Shown piece by piece: positions 57,801-64,000 of a DNA stretch of 64,000 bases. Positions within the stretch are counted from its first letter, which is position 1. Each line of letters starts with the position of its first letter. The translations under genes were made by a program, and so were the position numbers. This DNA comes from Paenibacillus xylanexedens (lineage in GTDB: Bacteria > Bacillota > Bacilli > Paenibacillales > Paenibacillaceae): contig NZ_VEIO01000001.1 of assembly GCF_007680605.1 (NCBI RefSeq), positions 1,612,001-1,676,000 of the forward strand. Direction: 5' to 3'. Under the pieces are notes generated by a model, which saw nothing but the letters and a program-made list of their open reading frames with translations, was not told the DNA's origin and ran no database searches.

Positions 57801-58420
57801 TCAACCCTCCCGTTGGTTAACCCGGCGAATCCATGGATTTCTTTCGTTCCACCGATTTCAACCAGTGTGATCTCATGAACTTCTCCCGGTTCAAAGCGGA
57901 CGGATAGACCTGAAGCAATATCCAGTCGATATCCTTTGGTTCCTTCACGGTTAAATGATAAAGCGGGGTTCGTTTCAAAAAAGTGAAAGTGTGATCCGAC
58001 CTGAATAGGTCGGCTTCCTGTATTGGTCACAGAACGGGTAATTCGTTTGCGGTCAGGTAACAGGACAATGGGGTCATCCGCAAATTCATATTCACCGGGG
58101 ATAATCGCACCATCGATCCGAGCAACAGGCTCATGCACAGTCACAAGCTTCGTTCCGTCGGGGAACGTGGCTTCAATCTGAACTTCGCTCAGCAACTCGG
58201 CTACGCCATCCATTACCTGATTTGCTGATAAAAGGTGGCGAGCTTCTTCCATCAGTTGTTTAACGGTTTTCCCATCCCGTGCACCCTCTACGACAAAACC
58301 TGAAATATAGGCAGCGGCTTCCGGGTAATTCAGCTGAACGCCACGTTTCAGCCTTTTTTCAGCCATATCCGCTGCGAGATACATTAGTAATTTTTCACGT
58401 TCCTGTACAGTCAAGTGCAT
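57797..58420 (-). CDS. ureAB: Urease subunit gamma/beta fusion
   Basis: About 207 residues that join two urease subunits. Residues about 1-100 are the gamma part ([44 protein letters not shown]); about 101-207 are the beta part ([47 protein letters not shown]). Fusions of this type are known in several Gram-positive bacteria and in Helicobacter. ATG 58420 is 9 nt from AAGGAG; a longer frame from 58495 adds an unrelated tail. First gene of the urease operon, with a TnrA/GlnR-type box about 80 bp upstream. Confidence 0.95.
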   Translation of the reverse strand: MHLTVQEREKLLMYLAADMAEKRLKRGVQLNYPEAAAYISGFVVEGARDGKTVKQLMEEARHLLSANQVMDGVAELLSEVQIEATFPDGTKLVTVHEPVARIDGAIIPGEYEFADDPIVLLPDRKRITRSVTNTGSRPIQVGSHFHFFETNPALSFNREGTKGYRLDIASGLSVRFEPGEVHEITLVEIGGTKEIHGFAGLTNGRVE

Positions 58421-58501
58421 AGTCAGCAACTCCTTCGCTGAGTTAAAATAAGTAGGAATAACAGTTCGAGTTTCATGTAATCTTTTTCCAATCATTGCTT
58501 A

Positions 58502-58518
58502 TGTTTGAAAATGTAACA
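58502..58518 (-). promoter_or_regulatory. TnrA/GlnR box upstream of urease
   Basis: On the minus strand the site reads TGTTACATTTTCAAACA and matches the consensus TGTNANATTTTNTNACA at all but one position. It fits activation of urease genes by TnrA (or control by GlnR) under nitrogen limitation. Confidence 0.8.
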
Positions 58519-58570
58519 TGGTTGTAGAGGGGAGTCAAACAAGAATGTCAAATAACATGACATCAGAAGG

Positions 58571-58810
58571 TTGATTTGTGCAAGATCACAAATGATTGTT
58601 AAAGAAAAGGTGTGGGCTATCTTTTCATCTGAGCCATTTGCCTGGGATCAACTCGGTGAGGTTATGGAAACGTTATATAAACGTTTCTTCTCAGAATGGC
58701 TCCCAACAGCAGGTTATGAGCAAGTCGACGGTCTCGAACTCGAGGTTACAGGAAGCAAGGATGGACTGCAATTCGTCGAATTATGGTTTGCTGTGCGAAA
58801 AATAATGTAG
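58571..58810 (+). pseudogene. Fragment of a GyrI-like/AraC effector-binding domain
   Basis: About 79 residues resembling only the C-terminal half of the GyrI-like effector-binding domain found in AraC-type regulators: VWAIFSSEPFAWDQLGEVMETL, then RFFSEWLPTAGYEQVDGLELEV and VELWFAVRK. Neither the first half of the domain nor a DNA-binding region is present, and stops close the frame upstream, so this is read as a decayed remnant. A TTG start with AGAAGG nearby leaves a small chance of a stand-alone protein. A hairpin (ACAGGAGCC/GGCTCCTGT, 58829-58856) follows. Confidence 0.5.
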
Positions 58811-58899
58811 CTTACTTACCAAATCAAAACAGGAGCCTCGAAAAGAAGGCTCCTGTTCACTAATAATCTAGATAACCATTTCATTTTAGATCAACCTCT

Positions 58900-59355
58900 T
58901 TAATCATCCGAATATATCGTTGCATTAAAACTTTCAGGCCCTATTCTAAAGTTCGTGATACTGTATTGAGGATTATAGGTGAAGACACTATACACAGTAT
59001 AAGTAACCTGGCCACTGCTGGGGGCGGGAACATTATAATCCGAGCCATTGAAGGTTAATGTACAGGGACTAACCAAACGGTTACCTCTAACTATAACATA
59101 TGAAAAATATACCAATGCCTGGATACCATCTGATTCGCGGTAAACCTCTATGCCAAGACTTCCTTGACTAGGCAGGTTATATGCCGTGAGGTTAATAGTT
59201 CCTGAGAAAAACGTTCGTAGCCATGGACCTGGATTCTTCACCTGAAGTCCAACCTGAGCCATTAACAACGGAATTCCATTTATAAAATTATCGAGATTTA
59301 ATTCTCCTGTTCCATTAGAACCTTGAGATGTTCGAGCATCCAGCGTTTTGACCAA
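58900..59355 (-). CDS. Beta-rich protein of unknown family, tandem copy 2
   Basis: About 151 residues, no signal peptide or membrane helix, rich in Ser, Asn, Tyr, Val and short beta-strand-like stretches. Shares with its upstream neighbour the N-terminal TLDARTS-x-GS-x-GT, then NPGP-x-x-RT-x-FSG, and the C-terminal GSDYNVP-x-P-x-SGQ-x-TY, GPE-x-FNA and YSDD. A TTG start is used, with GAGGTGG 6 nt upstream; alignment with the neighbour supports it. The composition suggests a jelly-roll or coat/exosporium-type surface protein, but no family is recognised. Confidence 0.72.
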   Translation of the reverse strand: MVKTLDARTSQGSNGTGELNLDNFINGIPLLMAQVGLQVKNPGPWLRTFFSGTINLTAYNLPSQGSLGIEVYRESDGIQALVYFSYVIVRGNRLVSPCTLTFNGSDYNVPAPSSGQVTYTVYSVFTYNPQYSITNFRIGPESFNATIYSDD

Positions 59356-59387
59356 GGCGAACCACCTCTCTTATTCAAAATCAAATA

Positions 59388-59834
59388 TTAATCGTCACTG
59401 TATGCGACAGCATTAAAACATTCTGGCCCAAGACGAGTCGCTATTTGCGAAGAAAGTGAATCTAAAAAAGTCAAGTAACATGAATACGTGAGCTGTCCAC
59501 TTGGGGGAGGAGGCACATTGTAATCAGAACCTTCAAAACTCAGTAGCACGTTGTTTTGTACAGTGAATATAGACTGTTGAAAAGTATAGATCGGTGTTCC
59601 TGTATTCGTAGGTCCTCTAAATATGTCAACTTGTATGACAGATGGCACTGAAATAACATTTGATACCACAATTTGGTAGCTTCCACTAAACTGTGTACGT
59701 ATGACGGGTCCTGGATTGACAATGTTAAGTCCAAGGATACCTACTAGAGTAGGCAAGCGAGTAACGAGAACAATATTCAAGGGAGTCGTGCCGTCCGATC
59801 CGAGTGAAGTACGAGCATCAAGTGTACGTACCAC
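59388..59834 (-). CDS. Beta-rich protein of unknown family, tandem copy 1
   Basis: About 148 residues, paralogous to the gene that follows it on the minus strand after 32 bp. Conserved ends (MVRTLDARTSLGSDG and YSDD) and a variable, hydrophobic middle. GTG 59834 is chosen: GGAGG is 7 nt upstream, and this start aligns with the neighbour's; an ATG at 59840 is only 1 nt from that site. A SigK-like promoter lies 50 bp upstream. Function unknown; expression late in sporulation is an inference. Confidence 0.72.
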   Translation of the reverse strand: MVRTLDARTSLGSDGTTPLNIVLVTRLPTLVGILGLNIVNPGPVIRTQFSGSYQIVVSNVISVPSVIQVDIFRGPTNTGTPIYTFQQSIFTVQNNVLLSFEGSDYNVPPPPSGQLTYSCYLTFLDSLSSQIATRLGPECFNAVAYSDD

Positions 59835-59883
59835 GATCATTCCTCCAAACTATAGTTTTTTCATATTATTTTGTCATATAAGA

Positions 59884-59911
59884 TACTATATGGAAGTTGA
59901 AAGAATAATGT
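59884..59911 (-). promoter_or_regulatory. SigK-like promoter of the tandem pair
   Basis: On the minus strand, AC (59911-59910), a 17-bp spacer and CATATAGTA (59892-59884) match the mother-cell SigK pattern AC-N16/17-CATANNNTA. The motif is short and the region is AT-rich, so chance cannot be excluded. Confidence 0.4.
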
Positions 59912-60053
59912 ATAGATGTTATTACCTTAAACGAAAAAGAGGTGTTTATTTATCTGCTGGAGTAAGTAAATGGATGCCATCATATTTACCGCTATACTTG
60001 TTTTCATGGTTTAATACCATTGTATCTATATCACTTAAAGTAGGGGTTCTAAA

Positions 60054-61034
60054 ATGAGCAAATATATAATCGGAATAGATCTGGGCGGTACCAATATTAA
60101 ATCCGCTGTGTTTAATACAGCATTTAAGAAAATCCACGAACGAAGTGATACTACGGAAGCCGACAAAGGCCCGATCCATGTGTTAAATAGAATAGTGAAC
60201 ATCACGCAAGAAATGATGGCGGCCGAAGGAATCTATCCTGAAGAGGTACATTGCATGGGTATAGGTGTGCCTGGATTGCTAGATCCACAAACGGGCTTAT
60301 CTATATTTTCGCCTAACTTCCCCGAATGGGAGAATATCCATGTCGTTGATCACATGAACAAACGTTTTGATTTCCCTGTTTTTATCGACAATGACGTACG
60401 CGTGAATCTATATGGTGAATGGCGTTTTGGTGCAGGTGTCGGTTGCCGCAACTTGGTATTAATCACGTTAGGAACCGGTCTGGGCTCTGGAATCGTTAAT
60501 GACGGGAAGGTAATCTACGGAGCAACCTCAAGTGCAGGGGAAATTGGACACATGAATATGTATAGAGAAGGCCGTGCTTGCCGTTGCGGGAGTTCAGGAT
60601 GCCTGGGCAGATATGTATCTGCTATTGGAATGGTTCGAACGTTCACGGAAAAGCTGGAGGCAGGCCGATCCAGTATGATTACGGAGTGGATAGAAGGAGA
60701 TCCGTCCAGAATTACCGCTCATATGATCTCGAATGCGTATGACCTTGGCGACGTACTTGCTGTTGAAGTCATGCACGAAACAGGAGAGATATTAGGTTTC
60801 GGCCTTTCCAATGTCATAAATATGCTGAATCCCGAAATGATTATCGTAGGGGGCGGCATGTCCGCAGCCGGCGATCGTCTCCTTAACACCGTCCGTAATA
60901 CCGTGGTAAATCACTCATTAAAGCTCGCTTCGGGAGCTTGTACCATCGTGCAAGCCAAACTGGGCGGACAAGCGGGCATGATCGGTGCCGCCGCATACGC
61001 GAATCACAGGTTACTTTCGAACACCGGAATGTAA
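60054..61034 (+). CDS. ROK-family sugar kinase
   Basis: 326 residues. ATP-binding N-terminus IIGIDLGGTNIKSAVF, then GIGVPGLLDP, catalytic Asp in PVFIDNDVRVNLYGEW, LGTGLGSGIVNDGKV, and the zinc site EIGHM...CRCGSSGC. It lacks the DNA-binding domain of ROK repressors, so it is a kinase, most likely for glucose, N-acetylmannosamine or a related hexose. AGGGG precedes the ATG. It converges on the AraC regulator gene and is separated from it by a terminator; the nearby GPH transporter suggests a shared sugar. Confidence 0.9.
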   Translation: MSKYIIGIDLGGTNIKSAVFNTAFKKIHERSDTTEADKGPIHVLNRIVNITQEMMAAEGIYPEEVHCMGIGVPGLLDPQTGLSIFSPNFPEWENIHVVDHMNKRFDFPVFIDNDVRVNLYGEWRFGAGVGCRNLVLITLGTGLGSGIVNDGKVIYGATSSAGEIGHMNMYREGRACRCGSSGCLGRYVSAIGMVRTFTEKLEAGRSSMITEWIEGDPSRITAHMISNAYDLGDVLAVEVMHETGEILGFGLSNVINMLNPEMIIVGGGMSAAGDRLLNTVRNTVVNHSLKLASGACTIVQAKLGGQAGMIGAAAYANHRLLSNTGM

Positions 61035-61054
61035 GCATGACTAAACAAACCTTC

Positions 61055-61082
61055 AAAAGCCGCTTTTACAGCGGTTTTTTGT
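61055..61082. terminator. Terminator between the kinase and AraC genes
   Basis: AAAGCCGCT pairs with AGCGG-TTT around a short loop, with a T run on the plus strand and A-rich sequence on the other side. Confidence 0.75.
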
Positions 61083-61102
61083 TGTTTCTGATCCAATTTT
61101 GT

Positions 61103-62347
61103 TTAATCTTTTTTTCTTTGATCTTTAAATTGTTTCGGTGTACATCCCGTATACGTTTTGAACACTTTCGCAAAGTAACTCTGATCGTAAAAGTTTAAGA
61201 GGGTAGAAATCTCCGCTAACGTATAGTGAGAATACGTCAACAGATTTTGAGCTTCTTCAATTTTTGTTTTCAAAATAAACTGCGAAATGGAGATGCCTAC
61301 TTCTTTTTTAAACAGATTGGACAAATAATTCGGATTCAACGAAGTGATTTCAGCCAGTTGTGAGATCGTAATCCGCTCGTTTAAATGGTTGAAGATATGG
61401 TTTTGGCATATGTTAATCGGTTTCGAGTATTTGTGTTTTTTACTGCGCTTCACACGTTCCGCAAAATCAAGCAGAGCAACCTCCATTAAATCCTCTACCG
61501 CTTGGCTGTCGGTTAAGTCCTCAATTTTAAGAATATAAAAATCACTAAGATTATAAGCAATCTCTTGAAAAACACCACCTTCTACCGCTGATCTTGTTGC
61601 AAGCGTGATCAGGGAGATCGCCAGATTCTTTTGACTACGCAGATAACTCGTCTTGGACAACACACTTTTTTTGCCTTGTTTGTGAATGGTATGAAAGGAT
61701 TCCAACACCTTATCGGTTCTACCCAATCGAATGAAATCAAATACTTTCTTCTCTTTATCAATCTCCGTGTGAATGAGATTATTTTGACGGTCGTCTATGA
61801 TTTGCTTATACGGTTGCTCGATTTCCAGCGTTTTTCTCCAACGGTCATCCTCATTTTTCATTAAGATTTCGTCTAGCGTTAGCTTTTTCTGATAGAGCAT
61901 GAAATACATTGCCATACTGAGATTAATGAATTTAAACGTACTCATCACAGGGACTCCGTCGTAATACATCTTCATTTCGTGATGATCCGCTTTGGCTAAC
62001 AAATCACTTAGAGTCACACGAATGATCTCCTCTGTCATTTTAAAATTGATAACCGGGCCTACGATAATGATTCCTTTCCACTGATGATCCGCAAGAATAC
62101 GTATAGCGAAAAATTTCTCCAAATAGATTGTTTCACGAAGGACAGGAAGTGGCTCGAGTGGCATGCTGGAAAAGAGCTCTGTCATGATCTTATCGTCAGA
62201 GGGAAGTAAGGGATTAAGCTGGAAATCCACAGGGGTAACTTGATAGATCGGTTTATATTCATTATCAAAATAGTAGACGGGTACATTGTATAAATGATGT
62301 GTCATATTACATATATATTCAAGGCTTTCATCACAACAGTTATTCAT
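61103..62347 (-). CDS. AraC-family regulator with large N-terminal sensor region
   Basis: About 414 residues. An N-terminal region (about 1-300) with PVYYFDNEYKPIYQVTPVDF and KGIIIVGPVI is a ligand-binding domain of the kind seen in YesN-like one-component regulators. The C-terminal AraC domain has HLNERITISQLAEITSLNPNYLSNLFKKEVG and LAEISTLLNFYDQSYFAKVFKTYTG. It is divergent from the GPH symporter and probably activates it through direct repeats between them. ATG 62347 is 7 nt from GGAGG; a TTG at 62353 and a GTG at 62350 are too close. Confidence 0.9.
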   Translation of the reverse strand: MNNCCDESLEYICNMTHHLYNVPVYYFDNEYKPIYQVTPVDFQLNPLLPSDDKIMTELFSSMPLEPLPVLRETIYLEKFFAIRILADHQWKGIIIVGPVINFKMTEEIIRVTLSDLLAKADHHEMKMYYDGVPVMSTFKFINLSMAMYFMLYQKKLTLDEILMKNEDDRWRKTLEIEQPYKQIIDDRQNNLIHTEIDKEKKVFDFIRLGRTDKVLESFHTIHKQGKKSVLSKTSYLRSQKNLAISLITLATRSAVEGGVFQEIAYNLSDFYILKIEDLTDSQAVEDLMEVALLDFAERVKRSKKHKYSKPINICQNHIFNHLNERITISQLAEITSLNPNYLSNLFKKEVGISISQFILKTKIEEAQNLLTYSHYTLAEISTLLNFYDQSYFAKVFKTYTGCTPKQFKDQRKKD

Positions 62348-62383
62348 CACCAAGCCTCCGTTCCAGTCTAAGAAGTGAAAAAC

Positions 62384-62448
62384 ACATGTGAATATTCCTA
62401 TTTACATGTGAAACTTACCATATGAAACCTCACAAGACCGATTATAAT
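62384..62448 (+). promoter_or_regulatory. AraC-type direct repeats and -10 before the GPH symporter
   Basis: ACATGTGAA at 62384-62392 and 62404-62412, 20 bp apart, lie upstream of TATAAT at 62443-62448. The -35 region (ATATGA) is poor. This fits activation by the divergent AraC-family protein. Confidence 0.55.
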
Positions 62449-62615
62449 TTGTCATGAAATCGATTTCAAGCATGGATTTAAGGGGGATCAGCAACTCAAT
62501 CAATATAATACAAGACCTACACCCTGAATTGAGAGCGTTATCAAATGATCAGATTCATCTTGTAATAAAAATCGACAATAGTTATTCCAAATTTTGAATA
62601 AAGAGGTGGATTTTT

Positions 62616-63968
62616 ATGCGTCCTTTCGGATATAAGGATAAATTCGGCTATTTGTTTGGTGATTTTGGAAACGATTTCTTTTTCGCGCTAGTTGGCTCAT
62701 TTTTAATGGTCTATTACACCGACGTATTTCATATTAACCCGGCAGCGGTGGGAGGATTATTCCTGTTAGCCCGTTTGTGGGATGCCGTAGCCGATGTCAC
62801 ATGGGGACGTTTTGTCGATACGCGTAAAGCAAGCAAACACGGTAAATTCAAACCATGGATTTATCGCATGTCATTTCCGCTCGTGATCTCCGGGGTACTC
62901 ATGTTTGTTTACATTCCCGGAATGCCCGATGGATTTTATCTCGCCTACGCTTATGTTACTTATATTCTTTGGGGAACGCTTTACAGCACCGTTAACATTC
63001 CTTACGGTTCCATGGCTTCAGTTATTACTGCTGACCCAGTAGAACGAACCGTTCTGTCTACATGGAGATCGCTTGGAGCAACATTGGCGCAATTATTCGT
63101 AGGCGTGGTGGGCCCGTTGCTGTTGTTTGTAAATAACGAAGCGAATGCAAGCCGTTTTTTACTGGGAGCTGTTATTTTTGGAATATTGTCCATTGCTTCT
63201 TATATGGCGTGTTATACATTATCGCTCGAACGTGTTATCCCGGATATGAACGAGAAACCAAATACCAATCTGAGAAAAACATTATATGGACTTTTGAAAA
63301 ACAAGCCGCTCATCGTCTTCCTGATCGGATCGCTCATTTTCTTGATCAATTTAATGTTGCTTGGCACGGTTAATACGTATTTGTTCAAAGACTATTTCGG
63401 TAACGCGCAATTACTTAGTGTGTTCAGTCTGGTGCAAGCTGCGCCTATATTTATCGGAATGCCGTTAATCAAACCGCTCGTAGCAAAGTTCGGAAAAAAA
63501 GAAGTTGCCGCTGCAGGCTTTTTACTCTCAACGCTTGTTTACTTGCTGCTGTATTTCATTCCGAATCTTTCCGCTATTCAATACATGGCGATTCTGTTCG
63601 TCGGGTTGCTAGGATACGCTCTGTTCAATCTGATCAGCTGGGCGTTTATCACAGATTTGGTTGACTATCATGAACATGTTACAGGACTCCGGGAGGATGC
63701 GACGATATATTCCATCTATTCCTTTTCACGTAAAGTCGGGCAGGCCGTTGCAGGTGGTATTGGCGGGGTAGCCATGGCGGCTGTCGGGTATAATGCTGCA
63801 CTGCATGTGCAAACACCACGTACACTTGAAGGCATTTATTTTTTAGCGACCATTGTACCAGCTATAGGTCTGTTTCTCGTATTTATCTGCATTGCTTTCC
63901 TGTATCCATTAAACAAAAAACGTACAGCACAACTTGTAAGCGATATCAATGCAAAACGAATGAACTGA
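62616..63968 (+). CDS. GPH-family sugar:cation symporter (MelB-like)
   Basis: 450 residues with 12 membrane segments. N-terminus FGYKDKFGYLFGDFGNDFFF and the helix-2/loop motif DAVADVTWGRFVDTRKASKHGKFKPWI carry the Asp residues that bind cation and sugar in MelB-type proteins. It imports a glycoside or uronide together with Na+ or H+. GAGGTGGA lies before the ATG; the leader from the likely start of transcription is about 160 nt and shows no clear structure. Stop at 63966-63968; the last 32 bases of the window hold nothing recognised. Confidence 0.93.
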   Translation: MRPFGYKDKFGYLFGDFGNDFFFALVGSFLMVYYTDVFHINPAAVGGLFLLARLWDAVADVTWGRFVDTRKASKHGKFKPWIYRMSFPLVISGVLMFVYIPGMPDGFYLAYAYVTYILWGTLYSTVNIPYGSMASVITADPVERTVLSTWRSLGATLAQLFVGVVGPLLLFVNNEANASRFLLGAVIFGILSIASYMACYTLSLERVIPDMNEKPNTNLRKTLYGLLKNKPLIVFLIGSLIFLINLMLLGTVNTYLFKDYFGNAQLLSVFSLVQAAPIFIGMPLIKPLVAKFGKKEVAAAGFLLSTLVYLLLYFIPNLSAIQYMAILFVGLLGYALFNLISWAFITDLVDYHEHVTGLREDATIYSIYSFSRKVGQAVAGGIGGVAMAAVGYNAALHVQTPRTLEGIYFLATIVPAIGLFLVFICIAFLYPLNKKRTAQLVSDINAKRMN

Positions 63969-64000
63969 TACCCGAGACCCGTTTCACAACGTGTATAAGG

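Noticed and set aside
58571..58810. Intact small regulator gene
   Set aside because: It covers only half of the GyrI-like domain and has no DNA-binding part; recorded as a remnant.

Overview
The window looks like a stretch of chromosome from a Paenibacillus-type Firmicute. Supporting signs are moderate GC, strong GGAGG-type ribosome binding sites, LplB/YtcP-type sugar ABC systems, YesM/YesN two-component regulators, many glycoside hydrolases, and Bacillus-style control sites (cre, RAT antiterminator, Pho box, PurBox, TnrA box). The genus is an inference from gene content; no rRNA, tRNA, CRISPR array, insertion sequence or phage module was seen.

Layout. 1-4.4 kb: end of a sensor kinase and a two-gene FtsX-type ABC exporter. 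4.5-6.4 kb: a TetR regulator divergent from a membrane-anchored hydrolase, then a GlsB-type small membrane protein. 6.5-9.5 kb: an OmpR-family two-component pair and a lipoprotein that is probably its target. 9.7-12.7 kb: VOC protein, cation efflux protein, ferritin-like protein and small membrane proteins. 12.7-17.2 kb: a beta-glucoside PTS operon (EIIBCA, LicT-type antiterminator, GH1) with promoter, cre and RAT/terminator. 17.4-19.5 kb: secreted GH16 glucanase with three N-terminal repeats. 19.7-24.8 kb: methionine aminopeptidase, FAD oxidoreductase, and an MFS plus macrolide-type glycosyltransferase pair. 24.9-28.0 kb: alkaline phosphatase behind a Pho box, divergent from a purine permease behind a PurBox pair and an attenuator leader. 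28.4-38.4 kb: hydrolase, GH95, then a LacI regulator followed by a sugar ABC operon ending in GH30. 38.7-45.6 kb: YesN/YesM and a convergent second sugar ABC operon. 46-53 kb: a second hydrolase paralogue, an NAD(P)-binding protein, VOC, double GH43, a secreted PF10091/GH144-like protein and an APH-type kinase. 53-56 kb: transglutaminase-like protein with AraC regulator, small membrane protein, SDR. 56-58.5 kb: urease structural genes (ureAB fusion, ureC). 58.5-60 kb: a GyrI-like fragment and two tandem beta-rich proteins of unknown function. 60-64 kb: ROK kinase, AraC regulator and GPH-type sugar symporter.

How it fits together. Much of the window is independent carbohydrate modules, each with its own control: PTS beta-glucosides (LicT/CcpA), an ABC/GH30 module (LacI), an ABC module (YesMN), a GH144-like enzyme (unlinked LacI-type regulator, from twin operators), and a GPH/ROK module (AraC). 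Neither sugar ABC system has its own ATPase, so both probably share an MsmX-type ATPase coded elsewhere. Nutrient stress regulons also appear: PhoP at the alkaline phosphatase, PurR at the purine permease and TnrA/GlnR at urease. The least explained items are the structured element near 28.1 kb, the operator shared by two hydrolase paralogues, the purine permease leader, and the tandem beta-rich pair with a SigK-like promoter.
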